From: Omphiscola glabra | Lineage: Eukaryota > Mollusca > Gastropoda > Lymnaeidae | Length of the DNA stretch: 64,000 nt | Reading direction: 5' to 3' | NCBI GenBank assembly: GCA_964017045.1 | Contig: OZ024804.1 | Coordinates: forward strand, 20,464,537 to 20,528,536 | Shown here: positions 12,922 through 24,494 of the stretch, piece by piece | Position numbering within the stretch: the first letter of the stretch is position 1 | How the letters are laid out: the number at the start of each line of letters is the position of its first letter | The notes under the pieces: model-generated | What the model saw: only the letters and a program-made list of their open reading frames with translations | The model's database searches: none | Told to the model about the DNA's origin: nothing | Made by a program: the position numbers and the translations under genes

Positions 12922-13150
12922 GTATTATTATTATTATTATTATGGGTAGCTTTCTATAGCGTGGTACCCAAGCCTAGGGCTGGGCTCACCACGATGTACA
13001 TACAAATGAAAAAGAACTTAAAAATATAAATTAAAAACCAACCATTCCCTATCAATTGACATGCGAAGCCATGGACGGCACTCCGCAAGCATCGTTTAAC
13101 TTTCAGAGGGGGAATCAGTCAGGATAGTCAAGTTTAAAGAGATGTGTTGT
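12922..13150 (-). mobile_element. LINE 3' tail fragment, copy a
   Basis: Read on the minus strand it is a short 3' UTR ending in (AAT)n. The hallmark GTGGTACCCAAGCCTAGGGC block recurs at about 43,992 and 56,259. It is heavily 5'-truncated. Unit B holds the matching empty site at about 23,470-23,490, where ACAGTATT runs straight into GGCTGGTTTG, so the insertion is younger than the duplication or was lost in B. Confidence 0.8.
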
Positions 13151-13552
13151 GATGGTTGGTTTGTTTATACATTGTGTCTTGGCACATCACATAAACAATT
13201 AAAGTATCTTCATTTCAAACCATATCGAGAAGTTATTATCAGAGGGAAAGAGAACGGAGTTAAGGCTCCGATTTGATAGTGCTGTTTTGCCCACTATAGA
13301 AGAGGGACCTACCCCTAGTCGACCTTCCACCACAAAAAACTATCCTCCTAGTGAAGGTTGTGCATAATTCTGTAGACTATTCTTGCTGATGTACAATTAC
13401 TTTAATAAGCCGCACTTTGCCAATGATATGACTGAACAATATCACAGGACACAGCCAATGTTATATAGAGCCAGTGCCTCAAGATTAACATTTATAAATA
13501 ATCACCTTAATTTTATTTGTGAATAATAATGAGAGAATATCGCAATTAATGC
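13151..13552. other. Junction of units A and B
   Basis: No gene. 13,160-13,395 matches 23,490-23,620, 24,420-24,500 and 25,437-25,460, which are split in unit B by two insertions. 13,400-13,550 matches 25,450-25,600. The A/B boundary falls here. Confidence 0.55.
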
Positions 13553-14325
13553 TCTTAGTAGTACCAAAGTAATAACAAAGTAGTGCCAAAGTAGTAGCAA
13601 AGTAGGGGCAATGTAGTATCAAGCAGCAGTACCAAAGTAGTACCAAAGTAGTAGCAAAATAGTAGCAAAGAAGTACTAAAGTAGTACCAAAGGAGTACCA
13701 AAGTAGTACAAAGGTAGAAGCAAAGTATTACAAAATTAGTAACAAAGTAGTATCATAGTAATACTAAGAAATAGCATAGTACTACCAAAGTAGTACCCAC
13801 GAATACTTATTAGTAGCAAAGTAGTACCAATGTAGTACCAAAGTTGTAGCAAAATAGTACCAAAGTAGTAGAAACGTAGTACGAAAGTAGTACCAAAGTA
13901 GTACCAAAGTAATACCAAAGTAGTACCCTAGTAATACAAAGTAGTAGCAAAGTAGTAGCAAGGTAGTGACAAAGTATTATTAAAGTAGTACCAAAGTATT
14001 ACCAAAGTATTACAAAAGAGGTACAAAAGTAGTACCAAGGTATTACCAAGGTATTTCCATGGTATTAAGAAAGTAGTATCAAAGTAGTACCAAATTTGTA
14101 CTAAAGTATTACAAAAGTTGTGTCGAAATACTATCGAAGTCATAGCGAAGTCGTACCAAAATAGTAGAAAATTAGTAACAAAGTCACACCAAAGTCGTAC
14201 CATGATAGTACAACTGTAGTATTAAAGTCGTACCAAAGTAGTACCAATTTAGTACCAATGTCGTACCAAAGTCGCACCAATGTCAAACCTAAGTAGTACC
14301 AAAGAAGAAACGAATTCGTACAAGA
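13553..14325. repeat. 11-bp minisatellite AAAGTAGTACC (unit B)
   Basis: About 70 imperfect units. The many minus-strand frames rich in Tyr and Leu come from the repeat. The paralogous array lies at 25,600-26,350. Confidence 0.95.
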
Positions 14326-14384
14326 TTGATGCGTTGATGCAGCAAAAGAATATTTGTTAGCTTTGATAAATAATTTCTTATAAA

Positions 14385-14700
14385 GCAATGTAGGTCAATA
14401 TTAGGAATGCAATGTAAGGCAATGTAATGAATACAATGTAAGGTAGGCAGTGTAAAGAAGGCAATGTAAGGTAATGTAAAACAATGTAAGGCAATGTAAA
14501 TAAATCCAAGGCAATGGTAGACGACGTAAGGCAATGTAAGATATGCAATGCAAGGAAATCAATGTAAGGCTATTTAAGGAAGGCAATGTAAGAAAGGCAA
14601 TGTAATTAAAGGAAAGGAAGACAATGGAAGTAGGCAAAGAATGGAGGAGATATTAAGCAATATAAGGAAGACAATGTAAGGCAATGAATTTTCATAACAC
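14385..14700. repeat. TGTAAGG-type tandem repeat upstream of copy 2
   Basis: Degenerate GGCAATGTAAGG units, the counterpart of 556-1103 and 26,425-26,725. Confidence 0.85.
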
Positions 14701-14867
14701 ATGACAGTTGTCAATGAAATTGATTCGAGAAAAGATGGCTAAATTTGGTTTCAACCATCCAAACATAAAAATTGTAATTTTGAATATAGTGGATGACGTT
14801 TTGTTAATGACTGTAAACAATCAAAAGAATATATGGAATACCAGTATTCTTACATTTTTATTTTCAG

Positions 14868-14975
14868 AAAATGCACAAGGAATTGAAATATTTGATGGCA
14901 TCATCACTTTCCCTTTGGCAAATGAGACAACGATAACACTGAAAGCAATACAAATCAGCCAACTATCAAATAGTG
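14868..14975 (+). other. Predicted 5' non-coding exon of copy 2
   Basis: 108 bp between TTTTATTTTCAG and GTGAGT, nearly identical to 26,899-27,006. An ATG at the fourth base opens a 21-codon uORF that ends in TAA inside the exon. Confidence 0.5.
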
Positions 14976-15126
14976 GTGAGTTGCTTTAAAAGTGATGGTA
15001 GATTTATTTAATGAAACTAAGCAAACTACCGCTCGAGTGATAGTTGTCTTTTTCAACAAAGTGGCAAGGGCAATGCACTTTACATCATATATATATATGA
15101 TTGTAAACAAATAAGTAGTCAACAAA

Positions 15127-15348
15127 TGGGAGATCATTGCCGAACAACGTCCCAGCTGGCGAACGGCAGTGTACGAAGGAGTGAAAAAGGCAGAAGATGT
15201 GCGGAACGAAGCCCATGCAACAAAAAGAACAGCACGGAAGGCAAAAATTAACCAGGAATCATCATACTTCTGCATGAAATGCAGACGATATTGTCACACC
15301 AGGATTGGCCTAGTGAGACACTCGTCAAAGTGTAGGACTACAAAATAG
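15127..15348 (+). pseudogene. C-terminal end of a LINE reverse-transcriptase polyprotein
   Basis: A 73-codon open stretch without its own ATG ends in TAG. It reads WEIIAEQRPSWRTAVYEGV and ends YFCMKCRRYCHTRIGLVRHS followed by SKC, a CxxC...H...C finger like the one closing many endonuclease/reverse-transcriptase LINE proteins. It sits inside the first intron of copy 2, exactly at the AT microsatellite that is uninterrupted in copies 1 and 3, so it is a 5'-truncated insertion of about 240 bp. The LINE family assignment is from motif memory. Confidence 0.7.
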
Positions 15349-15655
15349 CTACATGTATATATTGATTTAGCTATTGTATTTCGAGCACAGCTAAAATCTA
15401 ATATTGAAATTATAATATATTTTGGTAATTGTGTTTTTAAAAAGTATATACACATTGTTGTGATTTTTAAAATAGTGAAACTATGTCCTAGTTCTTGAGT
15501 TTATTTAGTTGTGATACAAAAGCTAGGAAATTTTAAACTTGCACCATTAATGACTAGGATATATCGTTTAAACAACTTAATGTATGTAAGTGTTTTTGGT
15601 TTTTTTTTGTACTTTGCTATGTCTTTTTCAATTTTTAAAAATTGCTTTTTAGGAA

Positions 15656-17122
15656 ATGTTGAGTTGGCTACTGCTAAGAATAAGCATATCTGCTGCTTTG
15701 ATATCTACTGTTGATCCTAATTGCACGGACAGAGCACTCAGTTTTAAAGTTAAAAGAGCGGAACTTACTTTCAACACCAAGAACGCAAAAAAGTAATTTA
15801 TTATTTATTTGTAAAAGTAAAATAAAAAATGTATTTATAGTTCAAGAACCTGAAAAAAAAATCATATTTCTGGGAAATGCTCTTCAGTGTTATTTAAATT
15901 AATAAATAATTGCTTTTTAATAATGCTTCTGTTTCGACATTCTTAATTAATGTATGCATTCTGATTTCTTGTCCTTGCAGATTCCTCAGCTGTCTTTGCA
16001 ATACCATTTATGGATGCGAGTTTAGAGTAAATAATACTCACGGTAAAATAGACATTATTTCTGCTAAACCTACCAGTGCAACTGTAACATCATTAAGCAA
16101 TGTATTTACATGCAGTTATAGCCAATACGTTCCCGAATTAATTTGGTGCGAACTTATTGTGCACATTACAATCGGCCAATGTGTAACTTCATTAAAGGAA
16201 ACTGGGTGCAATCAGATATTTAACACGATAAACTGCAGAGCGGAAAGTGTTTCTTTGACATGGAATCAACCTTACACAGTCACCTGTCAATTAATCCATG
16301 AAACCTTTCATGTCAATAGCACGTGTATCGATGACAAAAACATCAATTATACAATTAAAGATTGCCAAGGTGGTGCAAATCATATATCATCTAACAACAG
16401 AGAACCATTCAACAAATATCCAAGTGTCTCTGGGGTACATTCCATTGAAAGCATTACAGAGAACAATTGGATCACAATCGTCTCTGTTACTGTTTCACTC
16501 GGTGTTCTTCTTTTTATATTTTTTTAATTTAGTAGTAACTTATATGATCCGTCGTCGTAGACAAAATGCTAAATCAGAGAATACGTTCTTAAATGATGCC
16601 ATGGACAAAGGTAAAACAGAGACGGATGGCAATGTCGAAGCAATGTTTCTACATAAATACTCCCAGCCCAAGACAACACTGGCCGTTGAGCCGTACCATG
16701 TCATGCAGCTTAATGAAATTATCAACGATGTAGAGCAAACTAATGGCAAAACATTCACGTTTCAGACAATAGATCATGAAAGTACACATTATGCATTAGT
16801 TAAACCAGAGGATAAAAGTGTTAGTAGTAGTTCTTTGATCGTACATAGTGAAATGGAAAAAGCCAACGAAAATTTAACAATGGGAAAGATAATCGAAGAA
16901 TCAAGGAGCATTTATTCGAAATTGGGAGAAGGTATTAAAGATGTATAAAACGTGTATGGTATTCTACAAGCTGCAAACGAGGCAACCGTGTCAGATCGTA
17001 TTTCTCCTGCAGCAGACGACCAGATAATTAAACTGTGCAGTCTTGAACCCATAACATTCGAGTTGGAGAGAGAAAACAGAACAAGTGATGTGTCAATATG
17101 TAGTGATCAAAATGTAAAGTAA
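15656..17122 (+). pseudogene. Receptor copy 2, disabled
   Basis: Same two-exon layout as copies 1 and 3: 15,656-15,792 (signal peptide, starts MLSWLLLRISISAALI) and 15,981-17,122, with a phase-2 intron (donor GTAATT). Compared with its sisters it carries (i) a seven-T run at about 16,519-16,525 where copy 1 has six, which shifts the frame inside the membrane helix and gives an immediate TAA; (ii) TAA for CAA at 16,946-16,948, between the two ITAM-like tyrosines; and (iii) Tyr to Thr in the terminal motif (ITFELE instead of IYFELE). Part of the stalk present in copies 1 and 3 is missing. If translated it would stop near the membrane. The homopolymer could be an assembly error, but the other two lesions are independent. 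Confidence 0.85.
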
Positions 17123-17855
17123 ATGTCTTCTGTCCAAGTATTTTTATTCGTATGGTCTAATTTTTAAAAGTAAACTTAGGGGGACACTGATCAAAATATT
17201 GAAATAATGCTTAGAAAAGGTTTATTAATTATAACACTGTATATCTGACACATTTTATACATAAATCTTAAAAAGGTTTAATATGGAGAAATAGATATTA
17301 TTTATTGTCAGTGTTATTAAAAGACTTGAAAATATAACTTTTCCCTATTAATGAACAACATTCAGTGCAATTCCATACGCTCATATTTCATATGATGTTG
17401 AATGATGCAATCATAACTTTGTGTGTTAATACCCATCATGCTATTTAACTGCACGGGTATCAAAAGAAAAGTCCCTATTTATAATATCGTAATAGAAAAC
17501 ATCGCTGTGAAAACAACGTTTCACAGAAGTTAAATTTAATTAAAATGTCCATATATTATTATAGCTTTCTTATGTCAAATATTGTTTTTTAAAAATGTAT
17601 ATTCCATCTGAAATAGATTCCATTCACATATATCTCGTGTTTAGAAAAATTGGCTCAACGCGCTGATAAATACTATACATTATTCATCGAATTTAATTTT
17701 ATTAAGCGACGAAGATTTGAGCATTGATTTAACGAGTTTATTTACGCCAGTCAAATGCAGTAGCTGTGGAGTTTGTGTAGATGAAGGCTGTGTGGAACAG
17801 TGTCGAAGGCCTTTGATAATTTAATTAAAAACTTCGATGAAATGAAAATGATTGA
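17123..17855. other. 3' flank of copy 2
   Basis: Matches the 3' flanks of copies 1 and 3 up to about 17,755 (CGCCAGTCAAA). After that, 17,828-17,863 is a paralog of 9766-9800 in unit A (ACTTCGATGAAATGAAAAT), so a deletion or rearrangement joined distant parts of the unit. Confidence 0.55.
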
Positions 17856-18052
17856 ATGGAGCTGTGGCGTAGCGAGCTTAACTCGCGCCCTGGGCACAAT
17901 ACCTTTTTAGCGCCCACCAATACCTTTTTAGCGCCCCCTATTTGAAAACCATACAATATTATAGTAAAATATACCATTCGGCGCCCCTTTGTGAGTTGCA
18001 CCCGGGGCATGATGCCCCCTCCCCCCCCCCTCACTACGCCACTTATGGAGCT
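17856..18052. mobile_element. 181-bp MITE with 8-bp target duplication
   Basis: Element 17,864-18,044, inverted ends GTGGCGTAGCGAG and CTCACTACGCCAC, flanked on both sides by ATGGAGCT (17,856-17,863 and 18,045-18,052). Unit A at about 9794-9801 has the uninterrupted target, ATAGAGCT followed by CACAGTT, so a paralogous empty site confirms the insertion. The 8-bp duplication suggests a hAT-type origin. Confidence 0.88.
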
Positions 18053-19816
18053 CACAGTTAAAAGTATACTTTCCATGACATTCGATAAATTCAGATATTT
18101 TAAAACAATAAATTGTAAAATATTTTGTTGCATAATGCATTTCCGAAGGGATTCGATGCACGTCATTTCATTCCTTGTGGTTACCTGTGCCTATAAAGAA
18201 AATGGTGAGAATACAGGTTTTAGAATATATTTCACCTAATGCGTTTGAGGAGCGCGCTTTTGTTGGTGTTGTGCATCTCTTTCGTTGTTAGGAAGTTTTG
18301 TGTAGATAATAGACATAGTCATTGGTAGTACAAGTACGAGTTAGCTATCTGTAAAGTTGATCAGGTAAAGTTGTTTTATACCATGAAATTACTCTCTACG
18401 TGTATGGTCTGCATATTAGTTTGGAGTTTGCATCTTATATGAAAGTCATGTTGCCTTTTTTTAAAATTTAACATTCACCTATTTCATTTTTTTATTTTTT
18501 TTTTAAACAAAAGTTGGTTTCAGCGGAAACTTTTCTAATCGACTTCCACTGCCGCCCTTTCTATTAACATAACTTTTAATCTTATTTTTTACTCTAATTT
18601 TATTTTACATTTCGCAATTTAAAAACATTTTTATTTTTTTTTCCTCATAGTAAGAAATTGAAAATAAAAAGAAAACAGATTTTATTCCTAAACATATTTT
18701 GATGAAGTGGACAGTGACAGTGTTAGGATAAACGAATATTAATTGTTATTAATCAAGGTGAAATGTGTCAAGCCCCGTGGAGTGAAATTTGAAATTGACT
18801 GGGTCGATAAGTGGCATGAAATGACAAGCAAGATATACATAATGAAAGATATAAAATGAGCAAGATCGTCTTGATCATCTTGTACATTCTTCTATTTTTA
18901 TTTTAATGAACAGTAGGCCACCCTTAAAGATTGGGTCGGCAAATGTTTTGTACTTGAATCTCAAAATAAAATAATTTGGTTACGACTAAAAGCATGTGTT
19001 CACCTGAAAGTTAAATTTTAAAAAAACTAAAATAATATTTCTTTTTTTAAAAAAAGCTATTGACATTTGAACACAAATAAAGTCTTGATTATAAATTATA
19101 TCCGATTCTTTTCACAAATGTTTATCGAATTTTAAGCATGCAAAGAGAATTGTTTCAAGTTTCAATGTTATGGCTGTTTTAATGAAATATAATTTTAAAT
19201 TAGACAGTTACTTTATTTTGCATTGTTCTTTTAAATCATTTCTTTTTATTAATTCCATCTCTGTAATACATATGAGCATTTCATTTGTTTTCTTTTTTAA
19301 AAAATTATTATATATATCTAAATCAATTAAATTTATTATAATTATCCAAATACAATGTTAATTCCTTTTATAAAACTATAATTATTCCTTCCAAAATTGA
19401 ACCTGTGATCAAGTCTTACTAAATATTCACATTTTTACGAAAACATACAACGGATTCACCAATTCCTCTATTTCATTGAACTATTACATGTAGCAATAGC
19501 TCTTATTATGCTGATGTTCTGTGCCATAAAACGCACACCGAATCAATCTTTTCCCCACGAATTACACAGCTGACAAACATTGTTTATAAGTTTTAATCAT
19601 AAGGCTTCTATCTCCAGTTAAAAAAATAACCATTCCCCCAACTTGCATGGGAATTGACATGGGGATATGCATATACGTGAATTGTCAGCATAGGTGTTTG
19701 TTCGGACACACGCTTGGTTCCGTCGTGCAACTTTAAGTTCGATCATTTAAGTGTTTTGTCAAAGGCAGACGAAAAAAAAGTTCACACCATGTAAGTAACA
19801 ATTTCGGGCTTTCAAC
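18053..19816. other. Intergenic, with a block shared with unit A
   Basis: 18,053-19,400 has no recognisable feature. 19,410-19,800 is the paralog of 9080-9470. Confidence 0.55.
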
Positions 19817-20164
19817 AACTGAGTCACCACAGAGTCACCACAGAGTCACCACAGAGTCAACACAGAGTCATCACAGAGTCACTACAGAGTCACCACATAG
19901 TCACCACAGAGTCATCACGGAGTCATCACAGAGTCACCACAGAGTCAACACAGAGTCACCACAGAGTCACCACAGAGTCATCACAGATTCACCACAGAGT
20001 CACCACAGAGTCACCACATAGTCATCACAGAGTCATCACAGAGTCATCACAGAGTCACCACATAGTCATCACAGAGTCACCACAGAGTCACCACAGAGTC
20101 ATCACAGAGTCACCACAGAATCACCACAGAGTCATCACGGAGTCATCACAGAGTCTACACAGAG
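19817..20164. repeat. 11-bp minisatellite GAGTCACCACA (unit B)
   Basis: About 32 units with ATCACA and CAACA variants. Paralog of 9533-9713. Confidence 0.95.
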
Positions 20165-20283
20165 GAGAGTGGTGGTTAAGCCCGGATCTTTTTGCTTTTT
20201 TTAAAATGCATTCAAACTTTGATGAAATGAAAATGATCTAACAAACAACAACATTCGACCTATAAACTGAAATAATGTCTATT

Positions 20284-20426
20284 TAGCCGGGTGGTTACAG
20301 GTTAAAATGAAACAACATGAAAGCATGTCATGAGGTATTATAGCGTTTAATTGTAGAGATACAATAAGTCGAACATTTCACACACAATATCATGCAATGT
20401 CCACACTTCACAAATGCAGCTCAACA
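20284..20426 (-). repeat. Left direct repeat, possible LTR
   Basis: TAGCCGGGTGGTTACAGG through GCTCAACA recurs almost unchanged at 23,097-23,238 in the same orientation and brackets Ty3-like coding remnants. It is short for an LTR, and clear TG...CA ends are not seen. Confidence 0.5.
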
Positions 20427-21483
20427 ATAGCCCAGAAATTTCCCCAAAAAAAAAAAAAAAAAAAAAACGGGAACGTAAACTCGAGGAACCTGGAAAAAAA
20501 TACATAGCTAAAGCTTTGATTTACACATAGTGAATTTCTGGCGTAATAAAGACGCTTGACAATGATTTAAATGTAATACTTAAATGATTTCATTTAAATA
20601 TAATTCTGACCCATTTTTAATTAAAATCTCCTCAGATTCTTCAAATGTCATGCATCATATTTTTGTTTTACCAGGATGATAAGCTATGTAACCTTTTTAA
20701 ATAATACACTTTATGTTGTAACGAAATAAGCATCAGTTTGCATAATTTACAAACGATAAGAAAAAGGGACTCTATGCAAGCACCATGTTGACATGTAAGA
20801 AAATACTTTAAAACAACCGAAGTGGGTGGTACTAGTTAACCACGTTTTGAAGCTTGAATGCTAATTCCTGAAAAAATAGCATTGAACATTCAAAATCGTC
20901 AAGGAATTCTCTATACAATTTGACAGATATATGGAACTTAAGAAAATTATAGGGCTTGAAGTCATTATCAGATCATTATATAGGGATATGGAACTTAATG
21001 GAAGGAGTTTGGCCATCAAACTGTAATTAATTATGTTATAAACCCGTAGGAATATATTTTTCTGCAAAAATATTGCATTACAACTGCAATCAATACTTCC
21101 TGAATAAAATAAAACATCTAACTCCTTTGAAACATTAAACCTTGCATAAGAGTTTTTAAAAGGTATAGTGGCAAAGTTGTCATCTCAATTTAACAATATA
21201 AGCAATTGGGGTTAATCTTGTGTCCTAATGATAAATAGTGTACAAACTTACAAAAATACAACAAAATCAGAGCACGATGAAAAATATTTACAAAAATGAA
21301 ACATTTAGCATAAACAAAAACTAGCGCCTTAACATGAGAGAAGAAAAAAATCAAAAATACTTTTTGCATAAAGTAGGGTATACATGCATTGGCATAACGC
21401 AAAATAAAAACGAGAGTCTGTTGTTGTAGATTTGAGCCGACAGACCCATCGCCCATTGTTTTCTACTTCAATCGCCTGTAGTC
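20427..21483. other. Internal part of the Ty3-like remnant, no domain seen
   Basis: A long A-run at about 20,446-20,467, then AT-rich sequence. RNase H and integrase, expected here in a full minus-strand element, are not found. Confidence 0.4.
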
Positions 21484-22990
21484 CACTGTGAGTCTAAGGC
21501 TCCAATCACGCTTCCTCGCCAGAACAATAGGTGCCGCGTACGGGCTAAGGCTCTCCGTAACGACTTTCTTTTCTATGAGTCCCCGTATATGCCCTTTCAC
21601 CTCCTGCAGTTGTTGCGATGGTAGTCTGCGATATGGCTGGACGACTTGTGTTTCGTGGTTTTAGGCATCTGTATAACCTAAAGCATTTGCATCGCGTGCG
21701 AATGCAGCGGCTCATCGAATGAGAAGTTCTTCTAGCTGTTGACTCTGAACACTTCTAAGATCCAAACCGTGCAAATCTACCCATAGAGATTCAGGTAGTT
21801 TGGTTTGTTCTCTTGTTTGTTCTCTCTCACATGACGCTATGATTTCACTAGCTGTCGCAGAAAAGTGTACTTGCTCATTCGTCTCTACTGTCTCAACGGG
21901 TTCAATCTGAGCTATCTGAGTCCTCCTCAACAGAAATATGCCTTCTTCAGAAATGTTAGCGACTCGCACAAATGGGGTGCTGGTGGAGTCCAGTAATGTG
22001 GGGATGACGAGTAGACCCGGTGGCAGGTATTTTGAACATGGAGACGCCATCTGTGGATGTGACTCTTCATGCCGAAAATTCGGAGATTGGCAATGGATGG
22101 AGCAGGAATAAAAACTCTCTTCGCTACTCTGGCAGTCTTTGACCTAGCTTTCAGCTCTGCCCTTACTTCTCGAACCGTGACTTTCAGGAGTGTTGGTACA
22201 TTGGTGACACTAGGGAGCCAATGTTTCAAGATGTTCATGCCTATCAGTGCTGGCAATTCTTTCTTTCGAATCTGGGTGCCCAGATCACTAGGTGTCTTTA
22301 AATTTAGAATGGGAATGTTCTCTAAGGTCTGTCCTAAAAGTTGTACGTTCACAGTTAAAATCCCCTGGTATGGCACCTCAGCTCCATTTACAACTCGCAG
22401 GATGATGAAACCGCTTTGTAGGTTGAGGTGACAAAGATTTTGCACTGCCCATGACTCAGTTACGGTACTGACTACATTGCCTGTATCAATAAGTGCCTCA
22501 ACCTGGTGACGATGTAGGATGACCTCTAGAGTTCGGCACTTACCAATTAGACCTACGGAACCCCCTTTACGTGTCGGCTGACAGCAACGGCGTCTAGAAT
22601 TTTCCCTGTTTCGATGGAACTCGTCTCCAAGTGGACTGTGGTCGTCATTGGACACACTGTGTCCCCTGATGTGGTTCATGTCCATCCCTTTGAGACATGT
22701 AATTCCTCTTGGCCAAGCATTCATTTTCACGGTGACCCTTTCGATTGCACCAGAAGCATCGGGCGTCCGTGCGTGGAGTTTGAGAGCGTGGCTGCTGCCG
22801 TTGCATGGGCGGAGACTCGGTGACCTGGCTATCTCGGTCTCTTTGCCGCTGATGCGATGGAGAAGGATATCTTTCGGCCAGGGCCGTTATTTGCTGGTCG
22901 ATTCGAGCCATCATTCTGGTTGCAGTTCGGTAAGATCAGAGGACGATGATACCGCGAGCTGGACGGCGGCGACATCCGACAGGTCCTCAC
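21484..22990 (-). pseudogene. Ty3/gypsy-type gag-pol fragment
   Basis: On the minus strand, in order: a gag zinc knuckle CFWCNRKGHRENEC (about 22,718-22,759, CX2CX4HX4C); a retropepsin with LIDTGN (about 22,476-22,494) in a 267-codon frame starting at 22,730; then, after frame changes, the beginning of a reverse transcriptase with SPYAAPIVLARKRD and VDYRRLK (21,484-21,600). The RT stops after its first motif, so the polymerase YxDD box, RNase H and integrase are gone. Three different frames are used. The N-terminal part of gag is also short. Plus-strand open frames over this region are antisense shadows. Confidence 0.85.
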
Positions 22991-23096
22991 ACATCCAGCG
23001 TTGTCCCTCGCAGCGGACGTCTTCAAATGTGTGTTCTGTCGGTCTATGATTGTTACCTTTTAAAAGCTGTCCTCACTAAATCCTTTCGACAAACTG

Positions 23097-23238
23097 TAGC
23101 CGGGTGGTTACAGGTTAAAATGAAACAACATGAAAGCATGTCATGAGGTATTACAGCGTTTAATTGTAGAGGTACAATCCGTCGAACATTTCACACACAA
23201 TATCATGCAATGTCCACACTTCGTAACACAGCTCAACA
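23097..23238 (-). repeat. Right direct repeat, possible LTR
   Basis: Partner of 20,284-20,426, differing at only a few positions apart from the last 20 bp. If the pair are LTRs, this is the 5' one of the minus-strand element. Confidence 0.5.
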
Positions 23239-23621
23239 CGCACAAGGGCCCCGGGCTCAAATTTCCCTTGGCTTGTGTAGTGGCAATGTTTTTCCTTTGG
23301 GAATTCCCCATATATCGCACCAAGTTTAATAAGTCATGAATACGCTAAGACGCATTTCCGTTCGTGCCATAGATGGGTGCAGAATTGTTGTAATGGATGT
23401 CAGGCTGCATTTGTTTGTTTTTTTAAAGAAAGAGTGAGTGATTTGCTGGTCTGGGATGTTTCACATATAAACAGTATTGTTGCTGGCTGGTTTGTTATAC
23501 ATAATGACTTGGCACATCACATGATTAAAATAATTAAAGTTTCTCTATTTTAAACTATATAGTGAAGTTATCACCTAAGAGAAAGAAAATGGAGTTTAGG
23601 CAATGATTTGATAGTGTGTTT
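23239..23621. other. Duplicated block, counterpart of 12,730-13,290
   Basis: No gene. It is continuous where unit A is interrupted by LINE copy a. Confidence 0.6.
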
Positions 23622-24416
23622 CTGTGGCCGGTAAATTATGAGAGATGGGTCCGCGTTTTTTACCATGGCCGCCATCTTGGTTGCCACGACCCGCGAACTT
23701 TTACGTGTTCACGGGTCGGGACAACCAAGATGGCGGCCATGGAAAAATAAAATAACTCATGTTTTTGCTAAAATTACTAATAAAACGTTTTTAAAAATTA
23801 AAAAATTATCTAAATTTATCCCTCACCCTAACCTGAACCCTAAATTCCTCCCTAACAGGGTTTTGACCCTCTCCCTTACAGGGTTTTGACCCTCTCCCTA
23901 AAAAGGTTTTGACCCTCTCCCTAGCAGGGTTTTGACCCTCTCCCTAACAGGGTTTTGACCCTATCGGAACCAGCGTTTTGACACTCTCCTTAACCTAACG
24001 TGGCGCTGGGCTTTGACCCTGAAAAGTAGGAAAATTTAAAAAAAAACAAAGAAAAGTGGCCAAAATTAATTATAAAATAAAGAAGTATTGAAAACCCAAC
24101 TTACATTTTCATGAAATACACTTTTACACACTTTATTTCAGGTTCCAACGAAAAGAATATCCAAAAATTAATGAAACACAGCGTGCTCACCCTCTAAGAT
24201 TATCTTAAAAAATGGCGCCGCTTGGCTGCGCTTATTAACATATTTAATAGGCCAACCAAAGAAATTTTAAAAATTATAATTAATCAACCAATAAAAATTT
24301 GCCACCGTCATATTAATGAAAATGTAACTCTATTTTAAAAAATATTTTTAAAAAAATAGGAGTGAATCCACGCAAATGACGTCATGGCTCCATAACTAAG
24401 GATCAGCCCTGTGGCC
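23622..24416. mobile_element. Unclassified element with hairpin head, copy 1
   Basis: Element 23,630-24,408 (779 bp), starting GGTAAAT and ending CAGCC, flanked by CTGTGGCC at 23,622-23,629 and 24,409-24,416. Near the left end, 23,663-23,693 pairs with 23,712-23,742 (29 of 31 bases), and both arms hold GCCGCCATCTT. Next come about five 23-bp units of the AGGGTTTTGACCCTCTCC type (23,850-23,965). Unit A at about 13,282-13,295 lacks it. No coding frame. Confidence 0.7.
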
Positions 24417-24494
24417 ATTGGAAGAGGGACCTACCACTAGAAGATCTTCCCCCACAAAAACTATCCTCTAGTGAAGGTTGTGCATTATTCTGTA
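24417..24494. other. Unit sequence between two insertions
   Basis: Matches 13,300-13,374 of unit A (AAGAGGGACCTACC and GTGAAGGTTGTGCAT). Confidence 0.7.

Noticed and set aside
13553..14700. Many minus-strand open frames rich in Tyr, Leu and Phe
   Set aside because: Direct translation of the AAAGTAGTACC and TGTAAGG repeats; the same occurs at 25,600-26,800 and 520-1120.
14708..14989. 93-codon open frame covering the 5' exon of copy 2 as a coding gene
   Set aside because: The upstream half crosses a clear splice acceptor, and the aligned region of copy 1 has stops; an untranslated exon fits better.
17825..18239. Open frames on both strands around 18 kb
   Set aside because: They run across the 181-bp MITE and its flanks and have no protein signature.
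22069..23146. Plus-strand open frames of 66-133 codons
   Set aside because: Antisense of the minus-strand Ty3 gag-pol remnant, which has recognisable domains.
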